Shown here: positions 1 to 5,350 of the stretch, one piece after another | Layout of the letters: each line of letters opens with the position of its first letter | Numbering within the stretch: the first letter of the stretch is position 1 | NCBI GenBank assembly: GCA_003155705.1 | Contig: PMEC01000148.1 | Location: 1 to 5,350 of the forward strand | Direction: 5' to 3' | DNA length: 5,350 bases | Source: Bacteroidales bacterium | GTDB taxonomy: Bacteria; Bacteroidota; Bacteroidia; Bacteroidales; VadinHA17 | Notes under the pieces: generated by a model | Told to the model about the DNA's origin: nothing | Databases searched by the model: none | What the model saw: only the letters and a program-made list of their open reading frames with translations | Made by a program: the position numbers and the translations under genes

Positions 1-2353
1 ACTGGAATGGGAAAACATATTCAGGAGATTGAAGGGTTGCCTGTTTTCTGTAATCTCCAGCTTTCGGAAGATCTCCAAGTTTTTCAGAGAAATATCCCAG
101 ATAATAATAGACGATCGGAGAAATAATTGCTTTGTCAGAAGTAGCTGATATACAATCCTTTAATACCGTTAAACCATCCCCCCAAAGTCCGCAATTAAAA
201 TATTCTGCTGCAGTTTCCTGAGCTGTAGCCGGATGAGTTTTCATTGTGGTGAAAAGTGTTTGTGCAATATTTGCATCCTTCGTAGCAAGCCATTGTTCAG
301 CCATAAGTCCTACATCAAGTGGATCACACTTTTCTCTTGCAAAGGTTACCAGCCTGGTTGCTTCCTCAGTACGATTAAGATGACGCAGGATAGCGGCTTT
401 GAGAACATAAGCCCTGACGTTAAATGAGTTAGCATCGAGCGAACGGTTAACAAAGTTCAGAGCAGATGGGAAATCATTATGCATCACAGCAATTTCAGCT
501 ACTGAAAAATATCCGGGAGATTTCCATTCCTGTTTCCAGGTAGCTTTGTAGAAAGAGGTAAATGCTTCGTCAAAGCGTCCCTGAGCCTTAAGAGCCACAC
601 CCAGATAATAAAAAGGTTCTACATTCTTAGGTGCAGTGAACTGAAACGTGAGCCGTTCAATGGCTTTATTAAAATACTTTTCTGCATTATGAAATTCGGC
701 TTTCTTCAAACTTAACAGGCCCATCCCGGTATTTGCAGCTACGTTCCCGGAATCACGACGCAGAGTTTCCAGCCAGTAAGGATCAGCATCCAGAGAAGGA
801 TTATGAAACTGATCTATTCGCTGGCCGGCCAGGAAAAGTTCTTCATCATTTTTATAATCTGCAGGTTGGCCCGGAGTCGTGGTACCAATTGGCCTGGGCA
901 GTGGTACAGTACGAACCGGTGAATAAGCAACAAGTTCGCGGTCACCTGCAGCCAGAGATGCACGGATTATGTGCTCGTCCAAACCGGATGGTATGGCTAC
1001 CTGTTTTGCATAAGGTTTGGCCGGATTGATTGAAATCTTTTCTTCAAAAAGAACTTTGCTGCCCGCCCTGAGACAGACACTGGCATTAGTATACGCTTTT
1101 GTTGTATAGAATCCGAATATTGCATTTCCATCTTTTATATCAAGATTAACGGCGGCATTGAGATTGGCATTCTTAACACCATCGATGCCCCTGAATGGAT
1201 ACCAGTTCATTTCAAATGACCTCTCTTCAAAGGGTTGCAACCAGGAATAATCGGGCTGATTATCAGAATAAGCGCCTACCATTATTTCAAGGTATGGTCT
1301 TGCATCATCGGCCAGAATTTTATCCCACATCGATCCGACACCCCAGGTCCAGAATTTCTTGCCAGGAACTATATTGTGATCAGCGACACTCAGCACACCT
1401 GCATTCAGACCATGATCAAAACCGGCGACAAAATCTTCCGTATAATTCACAGCGAACCAGGAAGCTGCATTTTTATTGTTTTTATACCAGCTTACATCAA
1501 TCCCATTGTCCGTAACAGGCCAGGGCTGAAAACTTCGTTTACTATGACCTGTTGAATATTGGGTACTCGGAGGAAAGATGACCTGGTAGTTATCATTCGG
1601 TGCAACTGCTACATTTGCAAAACAGAGCATTGTGTTTTCGACCGGAGTGTCATTGATAATGCGCATCTTACATTCAAGGACTGAGCTGCCGGGATATAGT
1701 GTATACCCAACTGCCCAGCGCATACGTTGACGGACTTCGAGTTCTCCCACCCAGATAGTCTTACTGCCGTCAGGGTTATCCTCCCGGCTCCATTGTACCG
1801 GAATAAATGTGGTGGCACGATGGTGATGAGGGATGTTCCATTCTATACCACCGGAGATCCATGCACCAATCAATCCTATAAGAGCCGGTTTGATAACTGA
1901 ATGTTTATAAATAAAATCATAGTTATTGGTTTTATCCAGAGCTGAAAACAGACGACCTCCGATCTCAGGCAATATGCTAATCTTTACATATTCATTCTCC
2001 AGATAAACAATATGATAGGTTTTATTTGTCTTAACGTTTGTGAGATTATCATAAAGGGGATAAGGATAGATTCGGCCTTCGGCCCCCTGGGATTCTTTAC
2101 CGAAAAAGAACATTGGATTCGGATCCGGCGGACCGGCAGGATATGTAGGAATGACTTCGTCAACCTCCCGGATTGTTACCGGTGATTGTGCCATAGAAAA
2201 ATGTGGCAGAATCAAAAAATTGATTCCTGCTATCAGAACAATTATCTTTTGCCATGGCTCATTGAAGAGCAGGAAGAAATTACCGGATCTTGTTCGATTT
2301 GATATCCGGATCAGAAGACCACTAATCCGTTCGATAGTTTTATTCACTTTCAT
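1..2353 (-). CDS. Exported DUF5107 domain protein with C-terminal TPR repeats (3' end missing)
   Basis: The frame is open from the ATG at 2353-2351 to the left edge (784 codons), with an in-frame TAA 15 bases upstream of the start. Residues 1-36 are polar and basic, followed by a hydrophobic stretch (about 37-52) ending in SMA|QS, so export with cleavage near residue 55 is likely. Residues 60-500 fit the DUF5107 family, related in fold to galactose mutarotase: KISILPEIGGRLFS near 124-137, GGIEWNIPHHH at 168-178, FWTWGVGSMW near 335, and an AYSDNQPDYSWL segment near 360. From about residue 525 to the edge the protein is helical with TPR-like periodicity, for example AEKYFNKAIERL and FYYLGVALKAQGRFDEAF. 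Family knowledge: such proteins are common in Bacteroidota, often near carbohydrate genes, but I know of no proven reaction. The mutarotase-like fold suggests sugar binding; that is inference. It is divergent from the 2527 gene. Several short open frames on both strands inside it are shadows. Confidence 0.88.
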   Translation of the reverse strand, partial: MKVNKTIERISGLLIRISNRTRSGNFFLLFNEPWQKIIVLIAGINFLILPHFSMAQSPVTIREVDEVIPTYPAGPPDPNPMFFFGKESQGAEGRIYPYPLYDNLTNVKTNKTYHIVYLENEYVKISILPEIGGRLFSALDKTNNYDFIYKHSVIKPALIGLIGAWISGGIEWNIPHHHRATTFIPVQWSREDNPDGSKTIWVGELEVRQRMRWAVGYTLYPGSSVLECKMRIINDTPVENTMLCFANVAVAPNDNYQVIFPPSTQYSTGHSKRSFQPWPVTDNGIDVSWYKNNKNAASWFAVNYTEDFVAGFDHGLNAGVLSVADHNIVPGKKFWTWGVGSMWDKILADDARPYLEIMVGAYSDNQPDYSWLQPFEERSFEMNWYPFRGIDGVKNANLNAAVNLDIKDGNAIFGFYTTKAYTNASVCLRAGSKVLFEEKISINPAKPYAKQVAIPSGLDEHIIRASLAAGDRELVAYSPVRTVPLPRPIGTTTPGQPADYKNDEELFLAGQRIDQFHNPSLDADPYWLETLRRDSGNVAANTGMGLLSLKKAEFHNAEKYFNKAIERLTFQFTAPKNVEPFYYLGVALKAQGRFDEAFTSFYKATWKQEWKSPGYFSVAEIAVMHNDFPSALNFVNRSLDANSFNVRAYVLKAAILRHLNRTEEATRLVTFAREKCDPLDVGLMAEQWLATKDANIAQTLFTTMKTHPATAQETAAEYFNCGLWGDGLTVLKDCISATSDKAIISPIVYYYLGYFSEKLGDLPKAGDYRKQATLQSPEYVFPFQ

Positions 2354-2526
2354 TTTAATTTTCTTTATATTTTTACGTATTCGATTTATGCCGATTGTCT
2401 TTGGGAATAAGGTTCTTAATTTAGTGAATTATATTATAGACTATCGTAAATCATACTTAAAAAAAACAAGAAATTGAAAACCATTTTTAATTTGTCATTC
2501 AATGAGCTATAAATCTCTCTAATCCA
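2354..2526. promoter_or_regulatory. Divergent AT-rich intergenic region (promoters presumed, not resolved)
   Basis: This 173-bp spacer lies between two genes that point away from each other, so it must hold the start signals for both unless one is read from elsewhere. It is very AT-rich, with A/T runs near 2456-2466 and 2484-2494. I could not find a clean Bacteroidota promoter (TTTG near -33 with TAnnTTTG near -7) on either strand. The nearest match is TTAATTTG at 2487-2494 on the plus strand, with no suitable upstream TTTG. Neither start has a Shine-Dalgarno sequence; the minus-strand start follows an A-rich stretch, as is usual in this phylum. Confidence 0.45.
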
Positions 2527-3240
2527 ATGAAATCATCCCTCCTTTCTATAATTATTTGTTTCATTCTGTCATACAATACATTGGCGCAGACACAGGTTAA
2601 GCCAATAGAATACAGATTTGAAAAGGGAGAAAAGGGATTGGTGGATTTCATTACACAAGGTGTCATTTTCCCAAAAGTTTCACAAGTGATAGGATCAATC
2701 GGATTATCTATATCAGGCATTTCAATTACTCCGGCAGGTAAGATTGAGAATATTAAAATCATTAATCCTATTGATGAATTCATTGATGCTGAAGTAATCA
2801 GGCTTTTGAAATCAACATCCAGATTCTGGTTAAAATGTGATACGGTTAGCCATAATCAGACTTTTTTCATTCAGATTGCATTTGTCATTTCCGGTTCTGC
2901 TCTAAAAATTTCAGTAACGAGTCCGGTTTCTTACAGATTTTTTATTGAACCGGTAACTATAACTAACATGAATCTGGAAAATGATGGTGCATCATTACCC
3001 CAGAGTGATGAATTGGTGGCAATAAAGTGTATTGTATTAGTGAGTTCTCAAAGATATAATGAAGCGCTTGACTTTATTAATGAATTAATTAAAAGAAACC
3101 CTTTCAAAAAAGAACTTTATCAGTACCGGATAACTATTTATAAAAATATGAACCGGCAGGATCTTATTGAAGCCGAAGTTCAAAAACTTACCAATTTTGC
3201 CGATGGGCTCTCCCTTGATGATATATTGAATAAAAATTAA
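2527..3240 (+). CDS. Small exported protein with TonB-C-like domain and TPR-like tail
   Basis: The product has 237 residues. Residues 1-20 form a typical signal peptide (basic start, hydrophobic core, ending NTLA|Q), so it is probably periplasmic or surface-exposed; there is no lipobox cysteine at the cleavage point. Residues about 35-120 resemble the TonB C-terminal fold: VIFPKVSQVIGSIGLSISGI, then ITPAGKIENIKIINPIDEFI, a helix DAEVIRLLKS and a tryptophan at 101. These match the usual order of a yP segment, a G-x-v-x-v-x-f-x-I strand, a G-x-I-x-x-i turn, a helix and a W. Residues about 160-222 are helical and TPR-like (SQRYNEALDFINELIKRNP). The N-terminal anchor and proline-rich linker of a true TonB are absent, so it is unlikely to energise outer-membrane receptors; such stand-alone domains are common in Bacteroidota and mostly uncharacterised. 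The ATG at 2527 is the only start that keeps the signal peptide. The domain call rests on pattern resemblance only. Confidence 0.75.
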   Translation: MKSSLLSIIICFILSYNTLAQTQVKPIEYRFEKGEKGLVDFITQGVIFPKVSQVIGSIGLSISGISITPAGKIENIKIINPIDEFIDAEVIRLLKSTSRFWLKCDTVSHNQTFFIQIAFVISGSALKISVTSPVSYRFFIEPVTITNMNLENDGASLPQSDELVAIKCIVLVSSQRYNEALDFINELIKRNPFKKELYQYRITIYKNMNRQDLIEAEVQKLTNFADGLSLDDILNKN

Positions 3241-3286
3241 TCTGACTGACCGGGACAATTAATATTTAAAGTGTATGTCAATCAGA
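3241..3286 (+). other. Imperfect hairpin directly after the 2527-3240 gene
   Basis: TCTGACTGAC (3241-3250) pairs with GTCAATCAGA (3277-3286) with one mismatch, leaving a 26-base loop, and starts immediately after the TAA stop. It is followed by an A run rather than a T run, so it does not make a standard intrinsic terminator on the plus strand. It may still stabilise or end the upstream transcript. Confidence 0.35.
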
Positions 3287-3290
3287 TCCA

Positions 3291-3334
3291 AAAAAAAATT
3301 AAAATTATTTATGACTATCAGTAATCATAAATAA
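3291..3334 (-). terminator. Possible weak terminator, minus orientation
   Basis: TTATTTATGA (3305-3314) and TCATAAATAA (3325-3334) form a perfect 10-bp stem with a 10-base loop. Read on the minus strand the stem is followed by a T-rich run (the complement of 3291-3304), which is the arrangement of an intrinsic terminator. The stem has only two G-C pairs, and no minus-strand gene ends to its right within the window, so its use is doubtful. Confidence 0.25.
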
Positions 3335-3351
3335 AACATTATAAATCGCTT

Positions 3352-3474
3352 GAAAATCAATTTATTTACCCCATCCCCAACCTTGCTCTGCCGAAGCGGC
3401 TACGCGAAGGCGAGGGGGGAGTAAATTGATTTTCTTCGCTCCCCTTGGGGCCGGGGTTAACGAAGAAAATCAAT
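3352..3474. repeat. GC-rich structured intergenic repeat element bounded by 10-bp direct repeats
   Basis: GAAAATCAAT occurs at 3352-3361 and again at 3465-3474, and its reverse complement lies between them at 3425-3434. This allows two competing hairpins: a 13-bp pairing of 3352-3364 with 3422-3434, and a 14-bp pairing of 3425-3438 with 3461-3474. The loop of the second contains CCCCTTGGGG (3441-3450), itself a small palindrome. The block between the outer copies is markedly richer in G and C than the surrounding AT-rich DNA and has C-runs and G-runs (3369-3378, 3413-3419, 3447-3456). It has no credible coding content. The style resembles small dispersed intergenic repeats seen in many Bacteroidota genomes; the outer direct repeats could be a target-site duplication. 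Both of the last points are inference. Confidence 0.6.
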
Positions 3475-3530
3475 AACTTTGGGTGTATGATTCCAGATAC
3501 TCATCATATAATTTTTATAAAGTGCTGAAA

Positions 3531-4019
3531 ATGAATCAAAATACAATTATCAGACAAATCAGGAAAGAAGATAATCTGGCTTTGGCGAAAGTAATCAGGG
3601 ATGTTTTTGAAGAACACGATGCTCCCCGTATTGGAACAGTATTTTCTGACCCGACCACAAATAATCTGTTTGATTTGTTTCAAACCTCCAAAGCGGTACT
3701 TTGGGTAGCAGAAGATGATAGTACGATTTTAGGATGTTGCGGAATTTATCCGACAGAAGGGTTACCGGGAAACTATGCTGAATTAGTAAAATTCTATCTG
3801 AATCAGAATGCCCGCGGAAAAGGAATTGGGAAGGAGTTAATGGAGCATTGTATCCTTTCAGCAAAAGAATTTGGATATAAAAAATTGTACCTGGAGAGCC
3901 TGTCACAATTTTCAAAAGCTGTAAGCATTTATGAAAAACAAGGTTTCCTGAAACTTAGTCAACCTTTGGGAAACTCCAAACATTCAACTTGTAACATATG
4001 GATGCTAAAGGATTTATAA
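3531..4019 (+). CDS. GNAT family N-acetyltransferase
   Basis: The product is a single-domain 162-residue protein of the Gcn5-related acetyltransferase superfamily, which moves the acetyl group of acetyl-CoA to an amine; the acceptor here cannot be told. Core motif A is clear: strand AELVKFYLN (83-91) followed by the pyrophosphate-binding loop ARGKGIG (94-100) and helix KELMEHCILSAKEFG. Motif B is LYLESLSQFSKAVSIYEKQGF (119-139), including the YEKxGF signature. The C-terminal strand ends in CNIWMLKDL. Length is normal for the family. The ATG at 3531 is preferred; an in-frame GTG at 3483 would add 16 residues but starts only nine bases past the repeat block and adds sequence unlike the family's N-terminus. 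There is no signal peptide, so it is cytoplasmic. An AT-rich stretch (TATAATTTTTATAA, 3507-3520) just upstream could serve as a -10 region. Family certain, substrate unknown. Confidence 0.9.
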   Translation: MNQNTIIRQIRKEDNLALAKVIRDVFEEHDAPRIGTVFSDPTTNNLFDLFQTSKAVLWVAEDDSTILGCCGIYPTEGLPGNYAELVKFYLNQNARGKGIGKELMEHCILSAKEFGYKKLYLESLSQFSKAVSIYEKQGFLKLSQPLGNSKHSTCNIWMLKDL

Positions 4020-4159
4020 CAAAGTACTACCTGAAGCCCGGTTGGCTCAATCTGGCTTCGGCTAATGCGGATCAACTCAGCTCAAGTTTGCAAACTCAAA
4101 AAGCTCTGTCATCCGGAGTACATTACAAGACAGAAATAAATATCCACAAAAAGCAATAA
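3998..4159 (+). CDS. Doubtful small ORF overlapping the end of the GNAT gene
   Basis: An ATG at 3998, inside the last 22 bases of the acetyltransferase gene and in another frame, opens a 53-codon frame that closes with TAA at 4157-4159, 27 bases before the methyltransferase start. The predicted peptide begins MDAKGFITKYYLKPGWLNL and ends EINIHKKQ. It has no signal peptide, membrane segment or motif I recognise. It nearly fills the spacer and overlaps the gene before it, which would allow translational coupling, but an open frame of this size also arises by chance. It should be treated as unproven; conservation of the peptide in relatives would settle it. Confidence 0.2.
   Translation: MDAKGFITKYYLKPGWLNLASANADQLSSSLQTQKALSSGVHYKTEINIHKKQ
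4031..4061 (+). terminator. Hairpin after the GNAT gene, possible weak terminator
   Basis: CTGAAGCC (4031-4038) pairs with GGCTTCGG (4054-4061), eight pairs with one G-T wobble and a 15-base loop, beginning 11 bases after the acetyltransferase stop. The position suits a terminator or 3' stabilising hairpin, but no T run follows. It also lies inside the doubtful small ORF at 3998-4159, so only one of the two readings is likely to matter. Confidence 0.3.
4085..4096. promoter_or_regulatory. 12-bp perfect palindrome, operator-like
   Basis: AGTTTGCAAACT is a perfect inverted repeat with no spacer, 91 bases upstream of the methyltransferase start. A site of this shape could bind a dimeric regulator, and its place in the only spacer ahead of that gene fits such a role. 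There is no regulator gene in the window and no second copy, so this is only a candidate. Confidence 0.2.
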
Positions 4160-4186
4160 TAACCTAAATTAATTTGTCAAACCGAA

Positions 4187-5182
4187 ATGAACAAAAAAGA
4201 AAAATTCCTGAGCTTTTTGGAAAATAAAACTATTGATGGCTACATTCCCTTTCAGCCAATCCTGATGCATTTTGCTGCCAGGCTCAATGGAAGTACCTAT
4301 GGACAATTTGCCTCTGATTACAAGGGGCTGGTAGAAAGCAATATCAAGGCGCTGAATGAATTTGATCTTGATTGGGTTGAACTAATTTCCGACCCATACC
4401 GGGAAACATCTGCTTTCGGGGCGAAGATCGAATATATTCCTGAAGGGGTGCCAAAATGCCTGGCTCCTATCGTAAAAACAATCGACGATGTTCATGCGCT
4501 TATAAACCCTGATGTCTGCAAAGCACCGCGCACACTCGACCGGATCAAAGGTGCAGAACTTTATCAGAAACTGCTCAATGGCACAGTTCCTGTTTTTGGC
4601 TGGATTGAAGGCCCGTTGGCCGAAGCATGTGACCTTGTCGGAGTAAGTGATATGCTGGTTATGTTAATGATAGATCAGGATTTCAGCAACCTCCTGATGG
4701 ACAAATGCATGGTGACAGCCAAAGCATTTGCAAGGGCACAAATAAATGCCGGATGCGATGTAATGGGCATTGGAGATGCAATCTGTTCTCAGATTGAAAC
4801 CGATTTATATGACAGATTTGTGAAAGAACGTCATAAGGAACTGGTGAGTTATATTCATTCCCTGGGGTGCAAGGTTAAAATGCATATTTGTGGAAATATA
4901 ACTCATCTTTTGCCTTCTTTAAAAGACCTGGGACTTGATATTCTGGATCTGGACTGGCAGATTAGTTTTGAGGATGCACATAAGCATATGGGACCCAACG
5001 TTGCTCTTTGCGGAAATATAAATCCGGTAATTATCCAGGATTCTTCAACTGAACAGATATCTCTATTGACATCATCTCTTATCGAAAGTCAGAAAGGTAA
5101 AAAATTCATATTATCGGGGGGATGTGAAATCACGGTACTTACACCTCATCAGAATATTAAAGCAATGCGAATGGTTTGTTAA
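4187..5182 (+). CDS. Uroporphyrinogen decarboxylase-family (MtaA/CmuA-like) methyltransferase
   Basis: The product has 331 residues and belongs to the UroD superfamily, with a TIM-barrel fold. It looks like the methylcobamide:CoM methyltransferase branch rather than heme-pathway HemE. The PVWxMRQAGR-type N-terminal motif of HemE is missing. A zinc-site pattern is present: HIC at 233-235 and the cysteine of SGGCEI at 313, the H-x-C-x(77)-C arrangement of MtaA/MtbA-type enzymes. Other family segments are GWIEGPLAEACDLVG (138-152), GCDVMGIGDAICSQI (189-203) and LCGNINP (274-280). In known relatives zinc activates a thiol that takes a methyl group from a corrinoid protein; the real acceptor in this bacterium is unknown and no corrinoid-binding partner is in the window. 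It is cytoplasmic (no signal sequence). It ends at KAMRMVC, a few residues shorter than many relatives, with no sign of a frameshift. Family call firm, reaction inferred. Confidence 0.85.
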   Translation: MNKKEKFLSFLENKTIDGYIPFQPILMHFAARLNGSTYGQFASDYKGLVESNIKALNEFDLDWVELISDPYRETSAFGAKIEYIPEGVPKCLAPIVKTIDDVHALINPDVCKAPRTLDRIKGAELYQKLLNGTVPVFGWIEGPLAEACDLVGVSDMLVMLMIDQDFSNLLMDKCMVTAKAFARAQINAGCDVMGIGDAICSQIETDLYDRFVKERHKELVSYIHSLGCKVKMHICGNITHLLPSLKDLGLDILDLDWQISFEDAHKHMGPNVALCGNINPVIIQDSSTEQISLLTSSLIESQKGKKFILSGGCEITVLTPHQNIKAMRMVC

Positions 5183-5227
5183 AGTTTCAAAATACCTTTA
5201 TAATAATTATTGATTACGCCATAAAAA

Positions 5228-5350
5228 ATGAAAAAGCATTCATATCTGCAGATAAAAATATTAGTCTTCTGGCTTTCCCTTGCTCCCTTTGTGACTTATT
5301 CTCAGTTAAAACCTTTGTCAGAAAAATACCAGCTTCTGCCTTTTGGCAGC
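5228..5350 (+). CDS. Start of an exported protein, possibly a glycoside hydrolase (3' end missing)
   Basis: An ATG at 5228, 45 bases after the methyltransferase stop, opens a frame that runs 41 codons to the right edge. Residues 1-25 form a signal peptide: basic MKKHSYLQIK, hydrophobic ILVFWLSLAPFV, and a likely cut at TYS|Q. The mature start is QLKPLSEKYQLLPFGS. The LLPFGS segment resembles the N-terminus of exported DUF1680/GH127-type proteins, which often read like PLPLGSIKPKGWL, but too little is visible to assign a family. The short gap and same strand make co-transcription with the methyltransferase possible. The upstream bases are AT-rich with no Shine-Dalgarno sequence, as elsewhere here. 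Confidence 0.7.
   Translation, partial: MKKHSYLQIKILVFWLSLAPFVTYSQLKPLSEKYQLLPFGS

Noticed and set aside
233..2477. Several open frames on both strands (for example 733-1029 plus, 1195-1555 plus, 1609-1818 minus, 2151-2477 plus)
   Set aside because: They all overlap the continuous minus-strand DUF5107-TPR frame, which shows clear family motifs, and their own peptides have no recognisable domain or natural composition.
2499..2783. Minus-strand open frame of 94 codons
   Set aside because: It is antisense to the signal peptide and TonB-C-like domain of the 2527-3240 gene and has no credible motif.
3352..3474. CRISPR array or riboswitch
   Set aside because: There are only three short copies in mixed orientation with unequal spacing, which is not a CRISPR array, and I recognise no known riboswitch core.
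3483..3530. GTG start extending the GNAT protein by 16 residues
   Set aside because: The added residues are unlike the family's usual N-terminus and the ATG at 3531 gives a normal-length protein beginning just before the first core strand.
3595..3915. Minus-strand open frame of 106 codons
   Set aside because: It is antisense to the GNAT core motifs and is best explained as a shadow.
4187..5182. HemE (heme-pathway uroporphyrinogen decarboxylase)
   Set aside because: The N-terminal arginine-rich HemE motif is absent and the H-x-C...C zinc pattern of the methyltransferase branch is present.
5175..5200. Bacteroidota-type promoter before the 5228 gene (TTTG at 5175-5178, TACCTTTA at 5193-5200)
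   Set aside because: The -7-like box matches seven of eight positions, but the gap to TTTG is several bases too short, so the pair is not convincing.

Overview
The window looks like a piece of a Bacteroidota (Bacteroidetes) chromosome. The evidence is the AT-rich intergenic DNA, A-rich start regions with no Shine-Dalgarno sequence ahead of any gene, exported proteins cleaved just before a glutamine (A|Q, S|Q), and the gene families themselves: a DUF5107-TPR protein, a small TonB-C-like secreted protein and a probable exported enzyme. No RNA gene, CRISPR array, transposase or phage gene is visible.

Layout. Positions 1-2353 (minus strand) hold the first 784 codons of one large exported protein: a signal sequence, a mutarotase-like beta-sandwich region of DUF5107 type, then TPR-like helical repeats; its 3' end lies beyond the left edge. 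A 173-bp AT-rich spacer separates it from a divergent plus-strand gene (2527-3240) for a small exported protein with a TonB-C-like domain and a TPR-like tail. The next spacer (3241-3530) is the most structured non-coding DNA here. It contains a GC-rich block bounded by 10-bp direct repeats, with a third, inverted copy inside, and resembles a small dispersed intergenic repeat. Then come, all on the plus strand, a GNAT acetyltransferase (3531-4019), a short spacer with a hairpin, a 12-bp palindrome and a doubtful 53-codon ORF, a UroD/MtaA-like zinc methyltransferase (4187-5182), and the first 41 codons of another exported protein (5228 to the right edge).

How they may work together. The window does not show one clear pathway. 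The exported DUF5107 protein and the exported protein at the right edge (start weakly reminiscent of DUF1680/GH127-type enzymes) would suit a polysaccharide- or glycoside-degrading accessory region. The MtaA-like protein would act in the cytoplasm on a methylated corrinoid protein or a related substrate, but no corrinoid-binding partner is in view. I found no convincing undescribed multi-gene system; the better leads are the three-copy repeat block and the orphan MtaA-like gene beside a probable hydrolase.
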